This document shows, piece after piece, positions 29,595 to 44,500 of a DNA stretch of 64,000 bases. Source of the stretch: Bactericera cockerelli. Its lineage: Eukaryota > Arthropoda > Insecta > Hemiptera > Triozidae. Location: the NCBI GenBank assembly GCA_024516035.1, contig CM044966.1, positions 15,142,346 to 15,206,345 of the forward strand. The letters are read 5' to 3'. Below the pieces are notes generated by a model, which saw only the letters and a list, made by a program, of their open reading frames with translations, searched no databases and was not told the DNA's origin. The stretch's first letter is position 1. The number at the start of each line of letters is the position of its first letter. The position numbers were made by a program, and so were the translations under genes.

Positions 29595-32500
29595 TCTTTT
29601 TAGCAGTTTAGGAAGAAGTCAGGAGTTGATGGAACATTTTTACCTATCTACATATTCTACATACATGGAAAATATCCCCCTTATGAGAGAAACCTGGTAA
29701 CCTGGATATAAGAGGGGGAAAAAAATGCCAGCCTCACGTGTACGGGGGAGGGAACAGATTTTTTTGTGTGAAAAGTCTGCTCCGACCGAGGATCGAACTC
29801 AGGATCTCTGGACTTATTTGCAAATAAAAATAAATAAGGACTCTCACCTTGTAGACAATCACAACCTCGGGGTCATCCGAGTTGACGGAGAAGGAGAGAT
29901 TGGTGGGTGTGATGTGGGTGTGAGAGTTGTGGATGAGCAGGGCTCCCGTGTTGTTCACCTGGTGGAGCTGGAGGGGGTAGACAGCTACGCTGAGGTACGC
30001 CACATTACTGGTGGCTATACCATCCGACACCTGGAATAGAATAGAATAGAATAGAATAGTTATAGGAGATGGGTGAGTGAGATGAGGGCGTGTTTTTTGA
30101 CAGAAATTTATTTGAAAAATCTGCTTCAAAAGAGAATTTTTTTTTATTTTTTATTAATTAAAAATATTTCAATAGTTATATTTTTACAATATATAAAAGA
30201 CTTCTCCAAGGATATCTTCTCGAAGCAGTGTGCTCAGCACTGAGGCAACATTACCTCTCTGAACAGCGAAACTAAGCCGTTGCCTGAAATATTCCCCTAA
30301 GTTCAAAGAGAATTGAACTCATAATCTCTAAACTGTGGGCAGTGGTCACAACCGTTACGCCACGAAGGCTAGATGAACTTTTTTTTCGTTTTTATTTGTG
30401 CTTATACATTTTTATTTTTTCTTTTCTAGTCCTCAAATTATTTAAATGCTCTTTGTTCCTACCTAGTATACCTATTTTAATATATAACTTAGATTTCATT
30501 TAATTTGTTAATTAGCATGTAAGTTTGTACACATACAATAATAATAATAAACGTTGAATATATTAATAACAACAACTGACATCTCATGATGTTTGCCTAT
30601 AGACACAGTAGGTACATAGTTTAGTGATTTTGAACATTAATATTGGTGGATGATTTGCTTTTTATATATATATATATATTTTTTATATATATAGATGGTT
30701 ATGGATAATCTTGCAAGAACCTCTAACTGTTGATGTCGTTATTTCTTTTAAAATGGATTTCGGAAGGTTAAAATTTTTTCTGAACTCTTCAAAAAAACTC
30801 GTCATGCACCAATCAGCAATCCGATCACTTTGATTTCGTTTATGTTAAAATTTTCTTTAAAATAGGGTACACAGGGTTCATAAATAGACTTTTTCTCCTC
30901 ATCCACTTCTTTGGCTTGGTTACATGGAGTTTTCTTGGTTGTCCTTTACTACATTAAAATTGAAATTGAAACTGACACTGACCTGTACTCTGAGCTTGAA
31001 GGCCGCTCTGGGGCCCAGGATAAACTGACCCAGGATAAACTGACCCAGGATAAACTGACCCAGGATAAACTGACCCAGGATAAACTGACCTGTACTCTGA
31101 GCTTGAAGGCCGCGCTGGGCCCCAAGATAAACTGACCCAGGATAAACTGACCCAGGGTAAACTGACCCAGGATAAAACTGACCCAGGATAAACTGATCTG
31201 TACTCTGAGCTTGAAGGCCGCGCTGGGCCCCAAGATAAACTGACCCAGGATAAACTGACCTGTACTCTGAGCTTGAAGGCCGCGCTGGGCCCCAGGAATA
31301 AACTGACCCAGGATAAACTGACCCAGGATAAACTGACCCAGAATAAACTGACCCAGGATAAACTGACCTGTACTCTGAGCTTGAAGGTCGCTCTGGGCCC
31401 CAGGATAAACTGACCCAGGATAAACTGACCCAGGATAAACTGACCTGTACTCTGAGCTTGAAGGCCGCTCTGGGCCCCAGGATAAACTGACCCAGAATAA
31501 ACTGACCCAGGATAAACTGACCTGTACTCTGAGCTTGAAGGCCGCGCTGGGCCATAGGATAAACTGACCCAGGATAAACTGACCCAGGATAAACTGACCC
31601 AGGATAAACTGACCCAGGATAAACTGACCCAGGATAAACTGACCCAGGATAAACTGACCCAGGATAAACTGACCCAGGATAAACTGACCTGTACTCTGAG
31701 CTTGAAGGCCGCGCTGGGCCATAGGATAAACTGACCCAGGATAAACTGACCCAGGATAAACTCACCTGTACTCTGAGCTTGAAGGCCGCGCTGGGCCATA
31801 GGATAAACTGACCCAGGATAAACTGACCCAGCATAAACTCACCTGTACTCTGAGCTTTAAGCCCGCGCTGGGCCCCAGGACAAACTGACCCAGAATAAAC
31901 TGACCCAGGATAAACTCACCTGTACTCTGAGCTTGAAGGCCGCTCTGGGCCCCAGGATAAACTGACCTGTACTCTGAGCTTGAAGGCCGCTCTGGGCCCC
32001 AGGATAAACTGACCCAGGATAAACTGACCCAGGATAAACTGACCCAAGATAAACTGACCCAGGATAAACTGACCCAAGATAAACTGACCCAGGATAAACT
32101 GACCTGTACTCTGAGCTTGAAGGCCGCTCTGGGCCCCAGGATAAACTGACCCAGGATGAACTGACCCAGAATAAACTGACCCAATATAAACTGACCCAGG
32201 ATAAACTGGCCCAGAATAAACTGACCCACGATAAACTGACCTGTACTCTGAGCTTGAAGGCCACGCTGGGCCATAGGATAAACTGACCCAGGATAAACTA
32301 ATCTGTACTCTGAGCTTGAAGGCCGCTCTGGGCCCCAGGATAAACTGACCCAGGATAAACTGACCTAGGATAAACTGACCCAGGATAAACTGACCCAGGA
32401 TAAACTGACCTGTACTCTGAGCTTGAAGGCCGCACTGGGCCCTAGGATAATCTGACCCAGGATAAACTGACCCAGGATAAACTGACCTGAACTCTGAGCT

Positions 32501-35500
32501 TGAAGGCCGCGCTGGGCCCGCGGCCCGTGTGCACGTACTGGACGCGGCCCTCACTCAGCTGCAGACTCGTGAAGGCGGCCGAGGGGGCGTGGTCTAGCTC
32601 CACGTGACCCAGGAGGCCCGTGGCAGTGGGGGCCGAGGATGAACTTTTTTTTTTCTCGTTTTTATTTGTGTTTATACATTTTTATTTTTCTTTTCTAGTC
32701 CTCAAATTATTTAAATGATCTTTGTTCCCTACCTAATATACCTATTTTAATATATAACTTAGATTTAATTTAATTTGTGAATTAGTATGTAAGTTTGTAC
32801 ACTTACAATATGTAGGTATCCTTATTACAATAAAATTGAAAATTGAAATTTGAAATTGAAAATTGAAATTGAAATTTGAAATTGAAAATTGAAATTGAAA
32901 ATAGAAATTGAAAAATTGAAATTGAAATTGAAAATTGAAATTTAAACTGACCTGTACTCTGAGCTTGAAGGCCGCGCTGGAGGGCCCGCGGCCCGTGTGC
33001 ACGTACTGGACGCGGCCCTCACTCAGCTGCAGACTCGTGAAGGCGGCCGAGGGGCGCGTGGTCTAGCTCCACGTGACCCAGGAGGCCCGTGGGGGGGGCG
33101 GCCGCTGCTGAGGAGGAGGAGAGTCGTTCACGTGGAGAGGAGCTCGGAGGGGGGCGAGTCCAGGTCTGAGGCGAGCAGCAGGTCAGGGGTCAGGGTCTTG
33201 CGGGTGCCCTGGGGGGGGGGGCGGGTGAAAGTAAATAAAGTTTGTTAATGTTGATATACTATCCAGGCAGGCACGCGCCGGTATGGCAGCATAAAGTCCT
33301 GCTAGAATTTTAAAATTTTAAGCATCAAAATTTTAATTCAAAATTCTAGGAAGACATGACATCCAAAGAAGGCGTTTCAAGGACATATTCAATAAGGAGA
33401 TGAGTGGAGAAAAACTGATTTTTTAAAAAAAATAAAAGGCAAAAATGTTTGCGAAATAATATAATAATAATATACTATAAACAGGGAGTCTGGCTGGGGA
33501 CTATAAACAGGGAGTAGACCAGCAGTCTGGCTGGGGGACTATAAACAGGGAGTAGAGCAGCAGTCTGGCTGGGGGACTATAAACAGGGAGTAAACCAGCA
33601 GTCTGGCTGGGGGACTGTAAACAGGGAGTAGACCAGCAGTCTGGTTGGGAGATCATAAACAGGGAGGATCGATACGCTACGTGGATAACCAGACTAGCGC
33701 GTTAACCACTTGACCAGCAGAAACTTACTCTTTAAGTTGAGTGTCACAATGTCACATACATGTCCCGGTAGCTCAGTGGTAAAGGCGGCACTCTGTGAAT
33801 CCAGAGGATCCAGATGTCGTGGGTTCGAAACCCAGCCGGGACATGGGAAGTTATCCTCCCATTTGGGATTTTTACCACATAATAATATGTCTTGGGCTTA
33901 CTGCTGGAATAATGGGACTTTAATAGTCCTAATCGGGCAGTATAAATAAGGCGATATTATTATTATTATTACTTACCTTGGTTACAGGGTGGGTTAGTCA
34001 CAATCGCACACGCAAGGCAGGGTTAGAGAGTTATGAATGAAGACAGCGTGAAGGAGTTCCTCTAAGCCAATCATTTTCCCCACAGCTTTCAAAGGTCTTT
34101 CAGCATTTTTTATGTCTTTTATTGTAATTAGGAATAATTCCAAGGGTTGGGTGGAAGAGACAACCCCGCCCTTTAGTTAGGACATATGCATGTATTTATC
34201 TATTTTTTTCCATTTTATTGTTTTCACTGTTTCCATTTTTTTTAATTTTTTAATATATTAATTTTTTGTATTGTACATAATTATGTCTTTGTATCTAATA
34301 CAGCATTTAATAATAATAATTTCAAATCTCAATAGTCGTCAAATCTCATTGGGAGTGATGCAGGTTATTTTCAACAACTGTCTTTGAGCATTTTTTTCCT
34401 CTCTTTTCGTCATTAGGAATACAATGATTTCAAATTTCATTGTCAAATCCCATTGGAATTAATTATTCTGTTTATTTTTAACAATGTTCTATGAGAAAAA
34501 TGTTTCCATGATTTCAAATTTCATTAGCCGTAAAATCTCATTGGTAGTGATTCAGCCTATGTGAAACAGGTTTTTTTCTCACTTTAAGAAGTTTGAGAAT
34601 AATTCCAAATCCCAATAGCCGTCAAATCTCATTGTTAGTAATTAATTTCTCTCATAGGTGTTTTACAACAGTATAAATATTTATTTGTATTTGTATACAA
34701 ATATAATTGTAATACATCTTTTCTAGTCAACTTGCTCAACGTTTAACTGTGATATTTTACTTGTGTTCTTAAATTTTCTAATTTTGTTTTCTTATTTGTA
34801 TTAATTTAATATTGTTCTATGTAATCAATGTACATTGGGCTTGACCCGTCAATAAAAAATAAATTAAAATTAAATTAAATTAAAAATAATGTTTCTAAGA
34901 TATTATTGAATGAGGACAATTCTTTAGATACATTAAGGTTTGCTCAAGATCAAAAATCTGTTTTATTGAACTTCCAACTTTAGTTTTTTTTTTTTTTTTC
35001 ATTAAGATAAATATCTTTTTCTGTCGCTACGTTGTGGGGAAAATGTTCTCTAATTGAACTTTGGCGTCCATACAATCCTTCCTCCACCGTGAAATAATGG
35101 GTCTCTTCCTCCATAGACACGGAACTATTATTAGAGAGCACAATGTGTCTCGGCTGTAAACACGCTTTCGCAGCAAGTACCACCGGGTTCTATATTCTTC
35201 GCAGGTTGGGTTGGGTGACATGCGAGGTACTAATAGTTAGAGCGAGCAACTAAGAGGACAAACAAAATAAATCAAACGAGAAATTAAAACAAATCAAACA
35301 AATAATTAAAACAAATCAATCAAATAATTAAAACAAATTAAAAGAAACAAAGGGATGAAGATAAAAAAGCTGTATTAAAATAATTATCTTTGGCAAAATA
35401 TCATTTAATAACATATCATTGGTGTCCTAAGACAAGGGAGATGTTCTTTAATGTGCTCGATCCCTTTTCATAGTTAGTTTGTAATTTCTAGTGAATAAGA

Positions 35501-38500
35501 AAATGTTATGTTTTGACTGTGATAAAAATCAATTCAAAAATGAAGGGGTTTTGCAGAGAAAAATTATACATTCTGAGGAATACTGAAATTGATCACTAGT
35601 GAAGATAAAAATAAAACATATTAATGTGTTCTAAATTAATGATTATAAATTAAAAGAAGAAAAATATATGCGTGAAATATGAAAAAATGGTTATAAATCA
35701 AAATATATATATTTTTTTTTAATAAAAAAAGAATGGGTTTTTAAGACAGGAAAAAACAGGTTTGAGGGGTTTTTATAGTTATTTTATACATGAATTAATT
35801 GATGATTGAGTTTGATCAAGAAGCGAGATGTGATATCATAAAAATAATAATCAAAAGTGTGTTAAAAAGAAAAAAATACTCTCAAATTCTAGTTTTCTAA
35901 ATGTGAAAAATCAAAGTCTTTCAAAGGTAATGAAGAGTTTAGATAAAAACAACTTTTGAAATATAAAATGAAGGGGTTTTGAAGAAAATGACAAGTGTTG
36001 AAATAAATAAAATGAAGGAGTTTTAATAATAAAATCAATTTATGAAATATAAAATGAAGAGGTTTTGAAGAAAAAGACAAGTACAAATTGAAATAAATAA
36101 AATGAAGGGGTTTTATAGTATACCTGAGCGAGACGCAGCACTTTGCCGGCAGGGATGGTTAGGGTGGGCGGGTCATTCACTGGGGTGATCTGAATGTGAA
36201 AGCGGAACCGATGTCGACCCTGAAATGTTTTTTTTTTTTGTGCAACATTACCAATACAAAGGAATTAAATGTAACAATACTAGCATAAATATACATGTAG
36301 GTTTCATTCATTATTCGATACAATAGGATAATCATCATACCATCATAGGGTAGCGTCATCGTGAACGATGGTAGCCAGACAGTGGAGGAATGACTCAGCA
36401 CTTCTACTACTGTCTTTACAAGGAGGCTAATAATTGACAAGGGCCCCCAGAACCAAGCCAATGCTGGTCTACTCCCTGTGTATAGTCCCCCAGCCAGACT
36501 GCTGGTCTACTCCCTGTTTATAGTCCCCCAGCCAGACTGCTGGTCTACTCCCTGTTTATAGTCCCCCAGCCAGACTAATGGTCTACTCCCTGTTTATAGT
36601 CCCCCAGCCAGACTGCTGGTCTACTCCCTGTTTATAGTCCCCCAGCCAGACTGCTGGTCTACTCCCTGTTTATAGTCCCCCAGCCAGACTGCTGGTCTAC
36701 TCCCTGTTTATAGTCCCCCAGCCGGACTACTGGTCTCCTCCCTGTTTATAGTTCCCCAGCCAGACCCCAATTTTAATAAAACTAATTCTTATAACTTAGT
36801 CTTATGCAACGAGCTGAGACTCACCTGAAGGTACCCAGGTAGCAGAAAGCCGGCCCCAGGACTCAGAGCTACCTCACACTCGAAACTGTCCAGCCTTGAC
36901 TCTGAGCCATCGTGTATGTAGCGAACCTGGTGATAAATAATAATAATAATATCGCCTTATTTATACTGCCCGATTAGGACTACTAAGTCCCATTATTCCA
37001 GCAGTAAGCCCAAGACATATCATTATGAGGTAAAAATCCCAAATGGGAGGATAACTTGTCTTGTCCCGGCTGGGTTTCGAACCCGCGACCTCTGGAATCT
37101 CTGGATTCACACAGTGCCGCCTTTACCACTGAGCTACCACCGGTGATGAGAGGAGGAACCAAATTACTCTTCTGGTACGATGGGTAGCTCGTGCGATTTT
37201 CAGCGAATCGAGGGTAAAACCCCTGTCCTGACTGTCTCGAATCAAGACGATTAATCCGAATAGATTCAACTTGGCACGTTAGATCTAATTCTCGTTAGGT
37301 CTTATCCTATTTTACCTTATCCTAACTTACCTAATCTTAGCTTACCTTATCCTAGCTTACAAAATCCTAGCTTCTCAATCCTAGCTGGTCTTATCCTAGC
37401 TTACCTAATCCTAGGTAGTATTATCCTACCTTATCTTATCCTAGGACCTATCTTACCTTATCCTACCTTATCTTATCCTAGAACCTAACTTACCTAACCT
37501 TAGCTCACCCTATCCTAGCTTACCTTACCCTAGCTTATCTTATCCTAGGACCTAGCTTACCTTACCCTAGCTTATCTTATCCTAGGACCTAGCTTACCTT
37601 ATCCTAGTTTACCTTATCCTAGCTTACCTTATCTTATCCTAGGACCTAGCTTACCCTATCTTATCCTAGAACCTAGCTTACCTTATCTTATCCTAGGACC
37701 TAGCTTACCTTACCCTAGCTTATCTTATCCTAGGACCTAGCTTACCTTATCCTAGTTTACCTTATCGTAGCTTACCTTATCTTATCCTAGGACCTAGCTT
37801 ACCTTATCTTATCCTAGGACCTAGCTTACCTTATCCTAGCTTACCTTATCTTACCATATCTTATCCTCAGACCTAGCTTACCTTATCCTAGCAGCTAGCT
37901 TACCTTATCTTATCCTAGGACCTATCTTACCTTATCCTAGCTTACCTTATCCTACCTTATCTTATCCTATGACCTTGCTGGTCTTATCCTAGCTTACCTT
38001 ATCCTTGGCTAGATCCAGCAGGGTGAACATCTGGCCGGCATGAGCGTCGTGTTCCCAAATCTCCAGGTGTAGGGTGCCATGGGAGGGGGGGGTGTGGATG
38101 TGAAACATGACCCCCGAGTCCCGTACACCGTACCTGGGACACCAGAGTAAATAGGTAAGTATATAGAATAGTACTCAGGTAAGTATATAGAAAAGTACAT
38201 AGGTAAGTATATAGAGACCCATATCTCCAGGTGTAGGGTGCCATGGGAGGGGGGGGTGTGGATGTGAAACATGACCCCCGAGTCCCGTACACCGTACCTG
38301 CGCCAGTGTACATAGGTAAGTATATAGAATAGTACATATGTAGGTAAATATAAAGAATAGTATATAGGTAAGTATATTGAATACTACATAGATAATCCCA
38401 TATCTCCAGGGGTAGTGCCATTTTTTTTCTTAATTTTTAATATCTTCATGAAATAAAGTAATAGAAAAAAATAGAAATCGAAGCTAAAAATTATTTTCTT

Positions 38501-41500
38501 TTTTACAAAAAAGAACATAAGACTTCCGGTTTCTAATATTAGAAATTTTTCGGAAGTAATAATAAGGGTTGGTTGGAAGAGATTGCCATAGGCATTACTC
38601 CCGCCCTTTAGTTAGGACATATGTTTTTATATATTTTTCTATTCTTTTTGATATTTATTGTATATATTGTTTCCATTTTTTTCATTGTTTAAATACTTAT
38701 TTACATTGTCCATTATGTCCAATAATATCTAATAAAGTGTAAAAGAAGAAGAATAATAATAATAATGATAAAAACGATAGTAAGAATAATAACATTACCT
38801 GGCAGCATCTAGCACCAAGGAGATGTGGGCGGAGGTGAGTAGCGTGTTCTCGCCCTCAGATACAGTGAGGGACTCCAGGTGGATGATTTCCAGAGCCACC
38901 GCCAGGGGCGTCTTGCTACGGTCCTGGGGGTCAAGAGAGATTAAGAATAAATACACGGTGTACGGGAGTATATTTACGGGAATAGCCCTATTTACAATGT
39001 CAACAATAAAAACGTCATTAAATACAAAGATTAAAATAAAATAATGTTACACAGTATACAAGTAAAACATACGAGAAAAATAAATGATAGATAGATAAAT
39101 AAGGTCCTGGGGGTCAAGAGAGAGAGATAAGTAAATATAAGTGTTTCTTTGTTTATTCTATCACAAGAGTAGTGTGTATCACCATAGAAGTTAATAGGGG
39201 CGTCTTGCTACGGTCCTGGGGGTCAAGAGAGAGAGATAGATAAATAGAAGTGTTTCTTTGTGTTATTATATCAGAAGAGTGGTGTTTATCACCATACAAG
39301 TTAACACGGGCGTCTTGCTACGGTCCTGGGGGCCAAGAGAGAGAGATAGATAAGTAAGGTCCTGGGGGTCAAGAGAGAGAGATAGATAAGTAAGGTCCTG
39401 GGGGTCAAGAGAGAGAGATAGATAAGTAAGGTCCTGGGGGTCAAGAGAGAGAGATAGATAAGTAAGGTCCTGGGGGTCAAGTGAGAGAGATAGATAGATA
39501 AAAGTGCTTCTTATTTATTTATTTATTTTATTTATTTAGAAACTTTTTATTAGTAGAACATATATACAGACAAATAAAGGTAAATATTAAATATGAAATT
39601 CACAATATTAATAATATAAACAAGAAAGAAAAAAAAATATATGTATAACATATGTCCTAACTAAAGGGCGGGGTTATTGCCTATGGCAATCTCTTCCACC
39701 CAACCCTTGTTTCTTTGTGTTATTGCCTATGGCAATCTCTTCCACCCAACCCTTGTTTCTTTGTGTTATTATATCACAAGAGTGCTGTGTATGACCATAG
39801 AAGTTGACATGCACCACTAAAATCTAATAATAATAATAATAATATCGCCTTATTTATACTGCCCGATTAAGACTACTAAAGTCTCATTATTCCAGCAGTA
39901 AGCCCAAGACTTATTATTATGTGGTAAAAATCCCAAATGGGAGGATAACTTGTCATGTCCCGGCTGGGTTTCGAACCCACGACCTCTGGAACCCGTGGAT
40001 TCACAGAGTGCCGCCTTTACCACTGAGCTACCGGGACAGACTGAGCAACAAAATGGCGACAGGAAATATACACATAAATATAAATAAATAACACTCACCG
40101 TGTCTTTGTACTCGGGATTGTCACAGCTCCCTGTACTGCTGGAGGCACACTCACAGAGGAAGTAATTCACTCCCAGTTGAGAACACGGAGTGAGCGATGT
40201 GCAAGGAGGCGGGGAGAGAAGACAGGGATAGGACCAGACGCACTCGGCGAGCAGACCTGACGATACCTGGAAGAAATGAGGAAGTACTTTATGAACAACT
40301 AGCGGGCTGTCGCCCGCTTTGCGGGCCGAGGCATGGCCGTGAAAGCAAAAAATCCTTTTTGGCCAATGGCAGGTGTTGTAGTGGGAATTTCGAAAAATCC
40401 CGTCTTATTGCACATCTAGACTATAAGACAAAGCTACCTACCAAATTTCAGCTTCCTAGGACTTACCAGTTTGGAGAAACAGTGATGAATCAGTGAGTGA
40501 GTGAGTGAGTTAGTCAGTGAGTGAGTGAGTGAGTCAGTCAGTGAGTGAAACTCTCTTTTATAAGTATAGATTTTGATCGATAAGGCGGCAGATTTGTAAC
40601 CTGGAGGTCGGTGGTTCAAGTCCCGGGTCCAGCGTGGATTTAGTAAAGCGATGAGTAGTTTGTTGTGATATCACGAAAGAGATTAACATAAGTATGATAA
40701 CTAACTAACTTTATGAACATTTTTTTAAAGATCTAAACACTTCCTTATTTAGTTTTCTTTCATTAAAAAACAAAGTTAAAAAGTTATCATATTTGTGTTA
40801 ATCACAATCGTGATATCACAACTACTCAAACCCTCTTTACTGATTATTTGCTCAACTTGGGACTTGAACCACCGACCTCCGATTACAAATCCGCCGCCTT
40901 ATCGATCAAGCTACTGAGGTTCAAAGGTTCATTACAAACCATAAAAACCATTTTGTAACCCTTATTTCACCGAAAAATTGATCTTGGAATAAGAAATACT
41001 TTTACGAAAAATTATGTATGGCCCTACTAAAATTAAAATACCAACAAGAATATTTTACCAGGCGTCGCACACACCCCTTCAAGCTGACGTCGGCACTCTT
41101 CAGTCCCTGGCTATGTACAGTACATACTCTATATACTATACATAGGTAGGTATATATGTACTGGACACTCACCTTAGCTTCCCACACCCCTTCAAGCTGA
41201 CGTCGGCACTCTTCAGTCCCTGGCTATGTACCTACTCTATATACTATACATAGGTAGGTATACAGTATGTTTCAGAAAAGGTGGCCACCCCCCCGTAACT
41301 TTTGAACGCGACGGAATTTTTCAATTCTGTAAAGTCCTAAGTATAGGAAGTGCCCTATGGCCCATCCTGTGGTCATATTTATTTCTGGCCCCGGTTGGCC
41401 CTTCTGGCTTTTAGGCCATATTTTTTCATTTTTCTCGAGGATTTTAAATGGAATGCTATATTTTTTATTCCTGTTAATTAAAGTCCAAGTTAGGCTGAGT

Positions 41501-44500
41501 ATAATAAGCTTTTAAAATTTTCAAAAACCTTATCAGGGGCGGAGCTAGTAGGGTGCAAGGTTCAAAACTATTACACGCTGTATTTCAGCGTTAGTTAGAT
41601 TTTTTAGTACTTTTTTTTATTTTCATAGGTTCAAAATATTGTTTTACACCATATGACATCAAAAAAATATTCTTGTTTACATCTAATCAGGGTCATAGTA
41701 AGGTTTTTGTAAAAGTACTTTTTTTCTCACGTCAATTTTTCCGTAAATTCATGGTGTTCTCGAAATTGGCATTTTTAGACGTGAAAGTCTGCAGTGACAT
41801 ATGTTTTTTATGCTTGAAATCGAAAGAAAACTTAACGGAGAAGCGATTAAGATCATAAAAAAAGCCATTTAACCTGCTAGTTTTTTCACGACAGTGTCCG
41901 GTAAAGTGGGTGAATTTCGTATTTGATTTTTTGTTGTTGAGGAAACACCATTGGCATAGAAAATAAATAATACCTTTTAAGGGAATAATACTTCAATAAA
42001 CATAACTAAATGCGAATTTATATGAAAATAATTTCTTCTAAATCAGTGGCGGATATTTTTTTTTTTTTCTCTCTCTCTCTCTCTTTTTTTCACTTTTCAA
42101 AGTTCAAGTTGTATCAAAAATAATTATCGGATAATGTTACTTCTAAAGTCGGCCTAGGGGTCCCCTCTTGAGACAATTTTAGTTGGTAAGTTGGTAAAAT
42201 CTGTAGGAAACACATTTTCAATCATTCTGGAGTCAGTTCGATGGCGCTTTGAATGCAACAATTCTTGTAGGATCACTGAAGTTAAGCAACGTCCAGCGAG
42301 GTGAAGACTTCGTGATGCTGGCACTCCGGCCTAACCCAGGCTGGGTGAGATAAATGTGTTTAGCAGGTTGGTGAGTTTTCTGCGAATGGAGGGTAACACC
42401 CCCGTTATGATATGACCATGCAGTTGAAACGCGATATTAAACCAAAATTAAAAAAAAAAAAAAAAAAATCATACTGGTGTTGCTAGTAATGAATACCAGG
42501 TCTCTAAATAAAGGGCCATTTTTCCAGGTTGATTACCAAACTCTTTTTTTTTTAGCAAGAAAGATTTTTTCAGAAGATTTTTTATTTAATTTCGTTTGTA
42601 TTTTTGTTTTGTGAAGATTAATATTTTTTTATAAGGTATTATTTATTCTGTATACCAATGGTATATCCCAAAAAAAAAACTAGTAAAAAAACCGAAAAAA
42701 AATCCCAGTAATTTCGTAATTTACACGTTTCACAGGACTCAGTTTGGAAAAACTAGTTTTCTTGTTTCAAAAAAATTGTGTTTTCTCAACAACAACAAAT
42801 ATCTAATTATCTCGAAATTTAAGAAAAAAAAATACCTGGTCAAGTACCAAACTCTTGAGGGTGAAAATTAAACCAATTCAATTATTTTAAAGAGGAGAAG
42901 ATAGAGAGAGAAAAAAAATATATCCGGCACTGATTTAGAAGAAATAATCTTCATTTATATTCGCATTTAGTTATGTTTATTAAAGTATTATTCCCTTATT
43001 AGGTTTTATTTATTTTCTATGCCAATTGTGTTTCCTCAACAACAAAAAATCCAATACGAAATTCACCCACTTTACCGGACACTGTCGTGAAAAAACTAGC
43101 AGGTTAAATGGCTTTTTTTATGATCTTAATCGCTTCTCCGTTAAGTTTTCTTTCGATTTCAAGCATAAAAAATATATGTCACTGCAGACTTTCACGTCTA
43201 AAAATGCCAATTTCGAGAACACCATGAATTTACGGAAAAATTGACGTGAGAAAAAAAGTACTTTTACAAAAACCTTACTATGACCCTGATTAGATGTAAA
43301 CAAGAATATTTTTTTGATTTCATATGGCGTAAAACAATATTTTGAACCTATGAAAATAAGAAAAGTACTAAAAAATCTAACTAACGCTGCAATACAGTGT
43401 GTAACAGTTTTGAACCTTGCACCCTACTAACTCCGCCCCTGATAAGGTTTTTGAAAATTTTAAAAGCTTATTATACTCAGCCTAACTTGGACTTTAATTA
43501 ACAGGAATAAAAAATATAGCATTCCATTTAAAATTATCGAGAAAAATGAAAAAATATGGCCTAAAAGTCGGAAGGGCCAACCGGGGCCAAAAATAAATAT
43601 GACCATAGGATGGGCCATAGGGCATTTTCTATACTTAGGACTTTACAGAATTGAAAAATTCCGTCGCGTTCAAAAGTTACGAGGGGGTGGCCACCTTTTC
43701 TGAAACATACTGTATATGTACTGGACACTCACCTTAGCTTCCCACACCCCTTCAAGCTGACGTCGGCACTCTTCAGTCCCTGGCTATGTACCTATACTCT
43801 ATATACTATACATAGGTAGGTATATATGTACTGGACACTCACCTTAGCTTCCCACACCCCTTCAAGCTGACGTCGGCACTCTTCAGTCCCTGGCTATGTA
43901 CTGTACCTACTCTATATACTATACATAGGTAGGTATATATGTATTGGACACTCACCTTAGCTTCCCACACCCCTTCAAGCTGACGTCGGCACTCTTCAGT
44001 CCCTGGCTATGTACCTACTCTATATACTATACATAGGTAGGTATATATGTATTGGACACTCACCTTAGCTTCCCACACCCCTTCAAGCTGACGTCGGCAC
44101 TCTTCAGTCCCTGGCTATGTACATACCTACTCTATATACTATACATTTTTTTGATATTGATTTTATTCATGATGACAATACATTGAAAATACATTTTTAC
44201 TATAGGTACGTAAGATTAACTTAAATACTAAATAGATAACATATTAACTCACATAACATGTCCTAAACTACCTACACTAAGAAAATCAGTGACTTTCTTG
44301 TTTTGTGGGATAGTGCTATTTTTCTCATTTGATTTAACTTTAATTTCCCCCTCTCTCTCTCTCTCCCTCTCTCTCTCTGTCTCTCTCTCTTTCTCTCTCT
44401 TTCTCTCTCTCTTTCTCTCTCTTTCTCTCTCTTTCTCTCTCTTTCACTCTCTTTCACTCTCTTTCACTCTCTTTCACTCTCCTTCACTCTCCTTCACTGT

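Noticed and set aside
30920..32554. Several long overlapping minus-strand frames (up to ~300 codons) of SVYPGSVYPG or GQFILGQFIL type
   Set aside because: All are one 15-bp repeat read in different frames; all frames are open because the unit lacks stops. Not genes.
33761..33843. Possible tRNA genes (A and B boxes at many places, also 21248-21312 and 3184-3255)
   Set aside because: Each good case is the head of a repeated SINE with a conserved body; acceptor stems do not pair and no single-copy cloverleaf was found.
41673..43303. An apparently duplicated 61-residue protein (MFTSNQGHSKVF...)
   Set aside because: It is the same sequence in both arms of a fold-back element; no family resemblance.
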